From positions 1 to 35,056 of the forward strand of contig DATGEP010000098.1 of the NCBI GenBank assembly GCA_035310125.1: a stretch of 35,056 bases of DNA. The letters run 5' to 3'. Below, piece by piece: positions 24,809 through 31,950 of this stretch (position 1 is its first letter; each line of letters starts with the position of its first letter). Below the pieces are notes generated by a model. The model was not told the DNA's origin. It saw only the letters and a program-made list of their open reading frames with translations, and made no database searches. A program made the position numbers and the translations under genes. The stretch comes from DATGEP01 sp035310125 (GTDB taxonomy: Bacteria; Chloroflexota; Ktedonobacteria; Ktedonobacterales; JADMIN01).

Positions 24809-26212
24809 ATGGTTCAACAACAGACGACGGTCAGACTGGCGGAAGCGGACGTGCAGGCGCTGAGCGCGAACCTGCGTGGCGACCTGATCCAGCCCGGTGA
24901 CGCGGGCTACGAAGAGGCCCGCAAGGTCTACAACGGCATGATTGACAAACGGCCCGCGCTCATCGCTCGCTGCGTAGACGTCGCCGATGTCATGGCTGCC
25001 GTTAACTTCGCGCGCGAGCACCATCTCACCGTTGCGGTACGTGGTGGTGGCCACAACGGGCCCGGGCTTGGCACCTGCGACGACGGGCTGGTGATAAATC
25101 TCTCGCGCATGAAAGGCATCCGTGTGGACCCAGCCAATCGGACCGTGCGCGTCGAGGGCGGCTGCATCTGGGGCGAGGTTGACCATGCGACGCACCCCTT
25201 CGGACTGGCCGCGCCGAGCGGGTTCATCTCCACCACCGGCGTCGGCGGGTTGACACTTGGCGGCGGCATTGGCTACCTCTCGCGCACGCTTGGGTTGTCA
25301 CTCGACAACCTGTTGGGTGTAGATATGGTGCTTGCCGACGGCAGCTTCGTCACCGCCAGCGCGGACGAGAATGCCGACCTGTTCTGGGCGGTGCGCGGTG
25401 GCGGCGGCAATTTCGGTGTCGTCACGTCGTTCCTGTTCCGGCTGCATCCCATCAGCACCGTCTATGGCGGTCCCATGATATGGCCAATCGAGCAGGCCGC
25501 CGACCTCCTGAAGTTCTGGCGCGACTTCATCCTGACAGCGCCCGAAGACATTAACGGCTGGTTCGGTTTCGTGACCGTGCCGCCCGCTCCGCCATTCCCC
25601 GAAGCGTTCCAGCTCAAGAAGATGTGCGCGATTGTCTGGTGCTACACCGGCCCACAGGAGCAAGCCGAGGAGCGCTTTGCTTCCATTCGAGCCTTCGGCA
25701 CACCGGTGATTGATTTCGCTGGTCCAATCCCGTGGCCGGCGCTACAAAGCCTCTTCGACGCGCTGTATCCGCCGGGTATGCAATGGTACTGGAAGGCTGA
25801 CTTCTTCAACGAACTGAGCGATCAAGCCATCGCCCTGCACGCGAAGTACGGCGAGGAGCTCCCGACGATGTTCTCGACCATGCACCTCTATCCCATCAAT
25901 GGTGCGGTGCATCGCGTCGGCAAGAACGACACTGCGTTCAGCTTCCGCGACGCCAACTTCTCGGAAGTAATGGTTGGCGTTGACCCCGACCCGGCCAACA
26001 ACGAGCGCATGATCCAGTGGGCCAGAGATTACTGGCTGGCGCTGCATCCCTATTCGGCGGGCGGCGCCTACGTGAATATGATGATGGACGAAGGCGAGGA
26101 CCAGGTCAAAGCAGCGTACCGCGACAACTACGCGCGCCTGGCGCAAATCAAGGCCAAATACGACCCAACCAACCTGTTCCATGTGAACCAGAACATCAAG
26201 CCAGGAACGTGA
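24809..26212 (+). CDS. FAD-binding oxidoreductase, BBE (berberine bridge enzyme-like) family
   Basis: 467 aa from ATG 24809 behind GGGGAGGAG. The FAD-binding (PCMH/VAO) domain spans about 40-215: ALIARCVDVADVMAAVNFAR, RGGGHN with His82 at the position that carries covalent FAD, VRVEGGCIWGEV, GVGGLTLGGGIGYLSR and FWAVRGGGGNFGVV. The C-terminal BBE motif YDPTNLFHVNQNI is intact. Bicovalent members also have a Cys in a G-x-C-x-x-GVGG context; here it reads FISTTGVGG, so only His-linked flavin is expected. These enzymes oxidise alcohols, sugars or secondary metabolites with oxygen. No signal peptide is seen, so it is cytoplasmic. It follows the SARP regulator gene directly. Confidence 0.92.
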   Translation: MVQQQTTVRLAEADVQALSANLRGDLIQPGDAGYEEARKVYNGMIDKRPALIARCVDVADVMAAVNFAREHHLTVAVRGGGHNGPGLGTCDDGLVINLSRMKGIRVDPANRTVRVEGGCIWGEVDHATHPFGLAAPSGFISTTGVGGLTLGGGIGYLSRTLGLSLDNLLGVDMVLADGSFVTASADENADLFWAVRGGGGNFGVVTSFLFRLHPISTVYGGPMIWPIEQAADLLKFWRDFILTAPEDINGWFGFVTVPPAPPFPEAFQLKKMCAIVWCYTGPQEQAEERFASIRAFGTPVIDFAGPIPWPALQSLFDALYPPGMQWYWKADFFNELSDQAIALHAKYGEELPTMFSTMHLYPINGAVHRVGKNDTAFSFRDANFSEVMVGVDPDPANNERMIQWARDYWLALHPYSAGGAYVNMMMDEGEDQVKAAYRDNYARLAQIKAKYDPTNLFHVNQNIKPGT

Positions 26213-26250
26213 TCTGCGCTGGCTCCTCGCCAGCTCCTACTGACGTCGGC

Positions 26251-26286
26251 ATGAACACATGCATGAACACATGCATGAACACATGA
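26251..26286. repeat. Three tandem copies of a 12-bp unit ATGAACACATGC
   Basis: Copies at 26251-26262, 26263-26274 and 26275-26286; the last differs only in its final base (A for C). It lies 38 nt after the FAD oxidase stop and just before a palindrome. A short tandem array of this kind can vary in copy number. Confidence 0.85.
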
Positions 26287-26291
26287 AGGTG

Positions 26292-26313
26292 GCGCGGACA
26301 TTCCTGTCCGCGC
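26292..26313. repeat. Palindromic (REP-like) element GCGCGGACA-TTCC-TGTCCGCGC
   Basis: A perfect 9-bp stem with a 4-nt loop. There is no T run, so it is not a standard terminator, although it could stabilise the 3' end of the FAD oxidase mRNA. Confidence 0.65.
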
Positions 26314-26455
26314 GAGCCGACATACCTGCCGGCCCAACCGCGTCATCTGATTCAGTCTTCTCCACGAACATCAGGAGGAACTATCTCTTAGTGCTATACC
26401 GAGTCTGCGACACCATGGAGCGCCCGCACGGCCCCTGAGGGGAGGAGTGCACCGT

Positions 26456-26869
26456 ATGCAGCCATCTCCGGCGATTCGCGAGATCCAGTTGCGCGAGTTT
26501 CAAGCCACGAAGGCCAAGGACCTCGCCAGTGTCATGGCCCTTTGGTCGAGTGAACCCGGCGCAATGTTGATTGGCACCGACCCAAGTGAGTGGCTCACAA
26601 CGCGGGAGGCGATCGAGCAGATAGAGCGCGCCGCCCTTGAAAACACTAGTGGACGCATGCCGGACGACCTGGAGATTGTGGCGTATGAGGAGGGGACTGT
26701 TGGCTGGGCCAATGTGCGCTACACGGCCAAACTGCCGAACGGAGGTTCTTTCCTGATTCGCTGGACCGTGATCTATCATCAGGAGGGTGGGCAGTGGAAG
26801 ATGGTCAACGGCCACGCCTCCCTAGGCATCCCTGACGACAAGGTGATGACCTTCTTCAGCCCAGCGTGA
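26456..26869 (+). CDS. SnoaL-like / nuclear transport factor 2 family protein
   Basis: 137 aa from ATG 26456, which has GGGGAGGAG at 8-nt spacing; a GTG at 26447 sits too close to that site. The cone-shaped alpha/beta fold of the NTF2-like superfamily is suggested by IREIQLREFQATKAKDLASV (first helix), LWSSEPGAMLIGTDPSEW, TREAIEQIERAALE, VGWANVRYTAKLP and the closing WKMVNGHASLGIP. Known members are isomerases, hydrolases or ring-forming enzymes; the pocket residues do not tell which. A shortened copy of its N-terminus follows at 26936, so the gene has been duplicated. Confidence 0.8.
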   Translation: MQPSPAIREIQLREFQATKAKDLASVMALWSSEPGAMLIGTDPSEWLTTREAIEQIERAALENTSGRMPDDLEIVAYEEGTVGWANVRYTAKLPNGGSFLIRWTVIYHQEGGQWKMVNGHASLGIPDDKVMTFFSPA

Positions 26870-26935
26870 AACCCCATTGAGTGCGCTTGTAGACTGATTT
26901 CCGCTGTCCGTGCGGGTGTGAGGATGTAGGGCGCA

Positions 26936-27007
26936 ATGCCGGCATCACCGGAGATTCGTGAGGCCGTGCAGGCGGACTTCGTGGCGCACAGCCCTAAGAG
27001 CTGGTAA
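26936..27007 (+). pseudogene. 5' fragment of a second SnoaL-like gene, cut by a MITE-like element
   Basis: An ATG behind AGGGCGCA opens a frame reading MPASPEIREAVQADFVAHS, clearly related to MQPSPAIREIQLREFQATK at the start of the gene at 26456: M, S, P, I, R, E, F and A are shared in register. The resemblance stops where the element at 26997 begins, and the frame ends in a stop at 27005-27007 inside its terminal repeat. No matching remainder is evident past 27186. The copy is therefore a truncated tandem duplicate. Confidence 0.65.
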
Positions 27008-27186
27008 CAAAACGGTGTTGCCGTCGTGGGGTGGCCCTCACCCGCTTGCCCCCTCTCCCGCAGGAGAGGGAGAACCAGACGACATCCGCGCCGGACTCAC
27101 GCGCTTTTCCGGGCCCCTCTCCCTCTAGGGAGAGGGATTGGGGTGAGGGGTATGCGAATGTGCCATATGGTTTTGTTAGAAGCTCT
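26997..27186. mobile_element. MITE-like element, 190 bp, with 17-bp terminal inverted repeats
   Basis: The ends are AGAGCTGGTAACAAAAC (26997-27013) and GTTTTGTTAGAAGCTCT (27170-27186), inverted repeats with two mismatches (GG/TC). Both are flanked by TA (26995-26996 and 27187-27188), as expected for a TA duplication of an IS630/Tc1-type transposase; IS5-type elements use similar AACAAAAC ends, so the family is not settled. There is no transposase. The inside has nested palindromes: CCCTCACCC (27035-27043) with GGGTGAGGG (27141-27149), a hairpin at 27051-27070 and a perfect 10-bp hairpin at 27115-27136. It cuts a SnoaL-like gene fragment. Confidence 0.75.
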
Positions 27187-27427
27187 TAGTACTCGTGGGC
27201 ACTCGTGGCCCTCGAGGACCAGCGCACGAGACGGGATGCGGGCTGCATTCCGTTGCGAATGACAACACCTCAACCAAATTTGATATCATGCGATCATCAA
27301 GGGCAGCCATACCTCCCTAGAATCTTCCAGATGGTGAGTCTACACCGCTACGGGTCGCGCCAATCTGAGCGCCACAGTCTTCGCGAAGCGACGCCGGAGC
27401 CGGTGGATAGGAGGATTGGAGACCAGC
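27187..27427. other. Gap between the MITE-like element and the MetE-like gene
   Basis: 241 bases without a gene. TTGATA at 27280-27285 is a possible -35, with an imperfect dyad TTGATATCA/GATCATCAA around it; no matching -10 at 17 nt. Nothing else was seen. Confidence 0.4.
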
Positions 27428-28507
27428 ATGTCGGACCAGCAAAGCATGGGCGCTGAAGCGCACCAGGAGCATCAAGGAAAGCCGCGTGGAGTGCATCTGG
27501 TAGGCAGCGTCCCACTTCGCGATGCGGAGGCGGTGTTTGCCACGACCACTTCGATCCTCGGTGGGCGGTTACGCCGCATCCCCGATGGCGAGACGGGAGT
27601 GCGCAGCAACTGGATTCGGTGGCAAGGCGATTTCCTGGAGCGTAGCCCTCAGGTAGAAGCGGTACCCCCGGACACGACGGCCTACGCGCCGAGATCGTCC
27701 ATGCGGCTGCGACCCGGCGTTTCCCCAGACGAGATCGCGTTCGAGAGCCTGGGCTACTTTGACGCCGCGCGCACGTCGCACGCCGTTTTTTCGCGACTCC
27801 AGCGCGAGACAGTCATCCCTGCCAACGTGCGCTTCCAGGTTTCGCTGCCCACGCCGATTGCCACCATCACGTCGTTCTTCCCGCCGCGGGATCAGGCTGC
27901 GGCCGAGCCAGCGTACGAGCGTGCTCTCATGCGTGAGCTCGATCAGATCTTAGAAACCATCCCACACGACGAGCTTGCTATTCAGTGGGACGTCGCGATC
28001 GAATTCGCCATTCTGGAGGGCGTAAACCGAGGCTACCTGACCGGGCGCACCAATGTCATGGAGTTGCTCGTGGACCGCCTGATACGTTTGGGGAATCGTA
28101 TCCCGTCGGCGGTACAGCTGGGCTACCATCTCTGCTACGGCGACTTGGGACACAGGCACTTCAAGGAGCCGGAGGACACCACGACGCTGGTGGCAGTGGC
28201 GAATAGCGTCTCAGCGGGGGTGGCGCGGCCGATAAACTGGATACACCTGCCCGTGCCGCGCAACCGCGACGACGCGGCCTACTTCGCGCCGCTGCGTGCC
28301 CTGACACTACATCCACAGACGGAGCTCTACCTCGGACTGATCCACCTCCATGACGGACTCGACGGAGCGCAACGGCGTATCGCCGCCGCTCAGCGGGCAA
28401 TCGCCGATTTTGGCGTGGCGACTGAGTGCGGCATGGGACGCCGGCCACCCGAGACCATCCCGGACCTCCTGCGTCTCCATGTCGAAGTGGCCGATCCTGT
28501 CATATGA
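27428..28507 (+). CDS. MetE C-terminal-like (cobalamin-independent methionine synthase/UROD superfamily) protein
   Basis: 359 aa from ATG 27428 (TTGGAG 7 nt upstream). The start GVHLVGSVPLRDAEAVF and RRIPDGETGVRSNWI recall a group of uncharacterised single-domain relatives of the MetE catalytic domain. The zinc-binding residues appear to be kept: His234 and Cys236 in YHLCYGD match the H-x-C of MetE, and Cys334 in TECGMGRR matches its final Cys in a CGLKTR-like context. The homocysteine-folate substrate loops are not obvious, so it may be a zinc-dependent methyl- or alkyltransferase on a different substrate. It stands alone downstream of the MITE-like element. Confidence 0.75.
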   Translation: MSDQQSMGAEAHQEHQGKPRGVHLVGSVPLRDAEAVFATTTSILGGRLRRIPDGETGVRSNWIRWQGDFLERSPQVEAVPPDTTAYAPRSSMRLRPGVSPDEIAFESLGYFDAARTSHAVFSRLQRETVIPANVRFQVSLPTPIATITSFFPPRDQAAAEPAYERALMRELDQILETIPHDELAIQWDVAIEFAILEGVNRGYLTGRTNVMELLVDRLIRLGNRIPSAVQLGYHLCYGDLGHRHFKEPEDTTTLVAVANSVSAGVARPINWIHLPVPRNRDDAAYFAPLRALTLHPQTELYLGLIHLHDGLDGAQRRIAAAQRAIADFGVATECGMGRRPPETIPDLLRLHVEVADPVI

Positions 28508-28555
28508 TCTCGGTTCGTTCTGGGATGTCGTCGTGGTCCCGTCGCGTCCGTCGGT

Positions 28556-28577
28556 AGGGGCGCTGCCTGCCGCGCCC
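28556..28577 (+). repeat. Dispersed palindromic repeat, intergenic copy
   Basis: Identical over 22 bp to 19421-19442 within uvrA, including the GGGCGC/GCGCCC arms. It lies 48 nt past the MetE-like stop, where palindromic repeats are common. Confidence 0.7.
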
Positions 28578-28611
28578 GTGTCCGTCACACGAGGTCTTGG
28601 TACTACTCTAC

Positions 28612-29574
28612 TTACTGCTGCACATCACGCCTGACGAACAGATACACTGACGTGCCGCCCAGCATCAACGCCCACACGAGCGACACCAGCACCGCATGCA
28701 CCGGGCCGGCGGGCGCGCTACACATCGCACCCGATGCGCCGCACGCGATCACCCCGTCGAGCTGATTGAGTGCGGCCGATAGGAAGCTCGGCAGCGAGTG
28801 GGCGTAAAACGCATTCAGATTCGGGGTAAACAGCAGGCTCACGATCAGATTGCCCGGCGCCGTATGCGCCGCCCCGCCAACGGCCACGATAATCCGCGCC
28901 GCGATATCTTCCCCAATCAGCCAGCCGAAGCTCGCCACGATACCGAACGCCGCCGACCGGCTCAAAATGCCCAGTGCCGCGCCCAGCAGCAGGCAGAACA
29001 GATAGTTCTCCAGCATCCCAATGGACATCCCTACTAGCATGCCGAGTGTCCGTCCATCCAGGTTGAGCAGCGTCGGCGCCGGTTGATGGATCACCACCAG
29101 GAAGTTGCAGAGCAGCGCGGCCAGTAGCATGCCCGCTAGCGCCAGCGCCGCGCAGACAATCGCGAGCGCCAGGTACTTTGCCACCAGATAGCGCGTTCGG
29201 TTCACCCCCCGACTCAGCACCAGCCGGATCGCCCCCGTGCTGAATTCGCCGCCGAACACCAGCCCGCCCAGCGCCGCCGCGACAAACTCCCCGCCGCGCC
29301 GCCCCCACGTCATCGGCTGGCCGATCATGTACGCCAGCGCATCAGGACCGCCCAGCAGGTGCCCCGGCTGGAACCCATCGGCACTCTGGCTCGCGGAATA
29401 CATCAGCGCCAGCCATGCCGCGCCGATGATGAAGAGATCCGCCGCCAGCAGCGTCCACACCATCCGGCGCTTCCGTAGCTTGAAGAGTTCGTTGCGTGTG
29501 AGCTGCCACACCCTTACCGATCCAGTCTGCATCACCCGGCGCATGCTCGGCGCGACGTTCGCGATCTGGCTCAT
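28612..29574 (-). CDS. ABC-2 type transporter permease
   Basis: 320 aa with six hydrophobic segments. The N-terminus RVWQLTRNELFKLRKRRMVW is the usual amphipathic lead-in of ABC-2 permeases, and GEFSTGAIRLVLSRGVNRTRYLVAKYLAL is the conserved cytosolic loop found in BcrB/YhfK-type exporter subunits. A cysteine-containing extracellular loop (residues about 280-290) lies before the last segment. It forms an exporter with the ATPase encoded immediately upstream, with which it overlaps by 4 nt (ATGA), indicating translational coupling. Substrate unknown. Confidence 0.88.
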   Translation of the reverse strand: MSQIANVAPSMRRVMQTGSVRVWQLTRNELFKLRKRRMVWTLLAADLFIIGAAWLALMYSASQSADGFQPGHLLGGPDALAYMIGQPMTWGRRGGEFVAAALGGLVFGGEFSTGAIRLVLSRGVNRTRYLVAKYLALAIVCAALALAGMLLAALLCNFLVVIHQPAPTLLNLDGRTLGMLVGMSIGMLENYLFCLLLGAALGILSRSAAFGIVASFGWLIGEDIAARIIVAVGGAAHTAPGNLIVSLLFTPNLNAFYAHSLPSFLSAALNQLDGVIACGASGAMCSAPAGPVHAVLVSLVWALMLGGTSVYLFVRRDVQQ

Positions 29575-30554
29575 CGTCCTGCCTCACCTTCCGCCAAGCG
29601 CAGGAAGTTTTGCTCCACATCATCGTCGCCCCGCCGCATGCTCTCCGGCCAGACGCCACGCTCTCCCAGATAGCGACTAATCTCGCTGCCATGCAGGCCC
29701 GGCGCCTCGATGACCAGCTCGCCGTCCTCGATGCTGGCGCTCCGCACGCCAGGCAGATAGCGGAACATCTGCCCAACCGTCTCCGGATTCGCGACTTCGA
29801 TCTCCCAGCGTCCCGCCGGCCGCAGCAGCTCATCCACCTTCCCGACCGCGATGAGCTCGCCGCCGCGCATGATGCCGATGCGCGTGTAGACCTGCTGGAA
29901 CTCCGCCAGCATGTGACTGGAGATGAAGATCGTCTTGCCCGCCTCCGCCAGTCGTAGCACCAATTCGCGCATCTCCACGATGCCCGCTGGATCGAGGCCG
30001 TCGCCTGGCTCGTCAAGGATCAGCAGCTCGGGATCAGTCAGCAGCGCGGCGCCCACTCCCAGCCGTTGCCGCATGCCGGGTGAATAGCGCGCATAGCGGT
30101 CTTTGCCGTGCTGGCCCAGTCCGACGATTCCCAGCACCTCGTCCACGCGCCGTTCCGGTACGCCGCCGGTGTAGCCGCCAATCGCGATCAGATTGTCGCG
30201 CCCCGACAGATATGTCTGGAACGAGGGCCGCTCGATCAATGCGCCGATACGCGCTAACAGACGCCCTGGCATGAAATTCAGGCGCTCGCCGAAGAGCCAG
30301 ATCTCGCCCGCCGTCGGCTTCACCAGGTTCAGCAGCATGCGAATGGTAGTCGTTTTCCCCGCGCCATTTTTACCCAGAAATCCGAATACCTCGCCGCGCA
30401 CAATCTCCAGATTCAGGGTATTGACCGCCAGCCGCTCCCCATACCGTTTCGTCAGTCCGCGCGTCTGCAGCATCACATCCAAGCGTGGCGGGCGCTCTTC
30501 CGGCGGTGCCTCCATCGCTGCCGCCGGCTCGTTTTCGGTCTGCGTCCGAGCCAC
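29571..30554 (-). CDS. ABC transporter ATP-binding protein (BcrA/DrrA-like)
   Basis: 327 aa from GTG 30554, taken because AGAAGG lies about 8 nt upstream; the frame stays open to 30716, and an ATG at 30515 lacks a ribosome site. Walker A is GKNGAGKT at about 61-68, the signature YSPGMRQR, and Walker B LLILDEPGDGLDP, with the switch His in FISSHMLAEFQQ. After the nucleotide-binding domain there is a 90-residue C-terminal extension typical of the bacitracin/daunorubicin-type exporters. It energises the downstream permease. A 13-bp direct repeat (30638-30650 and 30655-30667) lies in its upstream region. Confidence 0.9.
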   Translation of the reverse strand: MARTQTENEPAAAMEAPPEERPPRLDVMLQTRGLTKRYGERLAVNTLNLEIVRGEVFGFLGKNGAGKTTTIRMLLNLVKPTAGEIWLFGERLNFMPGRLLARIGALIERPSFQTYLSGRDNLIAIGGYTGGVPERRVDEVLGIVGLGQHGKDRYARYSPGMRQRLGVGAALLTDPELLILDEPGDGLDPAGIVEMRELVLRLAEAGKTIFISSHMLAEFQQVYTRIGIMRGGELIAVGKVDELLRPAGRWEIEVANPETVGQMFRYLPGVRSASIEDGELVIEAPGLHGSEISRYLGERGVWPESMRRGDDDVEQNFLRLAEGEAGR

Positions 30555-30637
30555 CTGTTCAGCCTTCTTTCTATCCCTCGCCGGCAAAGCAGCGCGACAT
30601 CCCGCCCCGACGTTCCGCCTTGCGTGCGGTGCTATAG

Positions 30638-30667
30638 CCCCTAGCCAGGATAATCCCCTAGCCAGGA
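30638..30667. repeat. 13-bp direct repeat CCCCTAGCCAGGA upstream of the ABC operon
   Basis: Two exact copies at 30638-30650 and 30655-30667, 17 nt apart, about 85-115 nt upstream of the preferred ATPase start on the minus strand. A plausible regulator binding region. Confidence 0.6.
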
Positions 30668-30896
30668 AGTCGCGCGTTTCTGGTACTTTATGCTTAGTGG
30701 TGCAGCCGGCACGCATGTGCGAGAGGGAGACCTCGCGGATGAGGCGGTGCCTGAGCCAGCGCCTGGGTCAATGGGTGCCGATCCCGCCCCCTCCGCCGCC
30801 TCCCGCCCACGCTGCCCACGCCGTCAGCCCGGTAGCGCCCTGCTCCCTTCCGTCGCCTGCACGTGCCGGTTGCGCCTCTAAGCTGCCGGAACATCT

Positions 30897-31763
30897 CTAC
30901 CCTGCGAGCTGGATGCACGCGATACCCGCGAAGATCAGCAGCGACCCCCACAGCTTCATCCGTGCGAACGGTTCCCGCAACAGCGTCGTCCCCAGCACCG
31001 CCGCAAAGACCACGCCGATACCGCGTACCGCCGCGACGTAGCTCACCTGCGCGCCTCGCAGCGCGAACAGCACGAGCAGATACGACGCCACGAAGAGCAC
31101 CGCCGTCACCACGACCGTCGCACGGTTGATGCGCCACTCCTTGCGCACCGCCGCCCACTTGCGCGTCAACATGAACGGCGTCAGGTACACCGCCGCCGCG
31201 CCGAATATCAGATAGATGTACGTTTCCGGCGGCACATACCGCACCCCAAGCTTGTCCACGACCGAATAGCCCGCGATGACCACGCCCGACAGCAGTGCCA
31301 GTCGCGCCGCCCGCTCGCGGAGCGCCATGATCGGCGCCAGCAGCCCTTGCCGGTCAAGCGTCTGCACGTGCAGGACATACACTCCCGCCACAGTGAGGAA
31401 TATGCCCGCGATGCCCACCCCTGTCACCCGCTCGTTTCTGAGCGCCAAGGCGAACAGAAGTACGAAGAGTGGCGCTGACCCTCGCGAGAGCGGATACACC
31501 GCCGACAGGTCGCCCGAACCATATGCCCCGCCCAGCAGCAGATAGTACACCGCCTCCAACGCACCCGATACCGCGACACAGAGCCAGCCCGCGAGCGGTA
31601 TTGGCGCGCGCAGCAGCGCGAACGGCACCGCGAACAGCGCCATCGCCGCCACCAGCGCCAGCCAGAGAAACACCTGCTTATCTACGCTTTTCTTCACCAG
31701 CAGATTCCAAATGCTGTGAAGCAGCCCGGCGAATGTCAGCAGCAAAACGATCGGCACTTGCAT
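30897..31763 (-). CDS. EamA/DMT family transporter
   Basis: 288 aa from ATG 31763 (GGAG 6-7 nt upstream); a GTG at 31775 is also in frame but is part of that ribosome site. Ten hydrophobic segments form two EamA repeats; AVYPLSRGSAPLFVLLFA and the closing GTTLLREPFARMKLWGSLLIFAG are typical of the repeat ends. Proteins of this family export amino acids or metabolites, or act as small drug-type exporters. It is divergent from an MFS gene, with a palindrome in the gap. Substrate not evident. Confidence 0.88.
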   Translation of the reverse strand: MQVPIVLLLTFAGLLHSIWNLLVKKSVDKQVFLWLALVAAMALFAVPFALLRAPIPLAGWLCVAVSGALEAVYYLLLGGAYGSGDLSAVYPLSRGSAPLFVLLFALALRNERVTGVGIAGIFLTVAGVYVLHVQTLDRQGLLAPIMALRERAARLALLSGVVIAGYSVVDKLGVRYVPPETYIYLIFGAAAVYLTPFMLTRKWAAVRKEWRINRATVVVTAVLFVASYLLVLFALRGAQVSYVAAVRGIGVVFAAVLGTTLLREPFARMKLWGSLLIFAGIACIQLAG

Positions 31764-31813
31764 GAGTTTCTCCACTGCCCCGGCGAAATCGCGACCGGAT
31801 ATGTCCGCGGCTG

Positions 31814-31825
31814 GGTAATATTACC
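31814..31825. promoter_or_regulatory. Perfect 12-bp palindrome GGTAATATTACC between divergent transporters
   Basis: Sits 51 nt upstream of the EamA start (31763) and 126 nt upstream of the MFS start (31951). It contains TAATAT, a good -10 on either strand, so a regulator bound here could block the EamA promoter. Inference only. Confidence 0.5.
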
Positions 31826-31950
31826 GGTACGCGCCGCGTCGTTCTCTATGGTACTCTGTGCTATGCGTGGAGCGCAGGCGTAGCGAGCGCGGCGCGGACA
31901 ATGCAATGCGCCCAGTGTGCGCGCTGTAACGGCAGGGAGGAGCAACGCGG

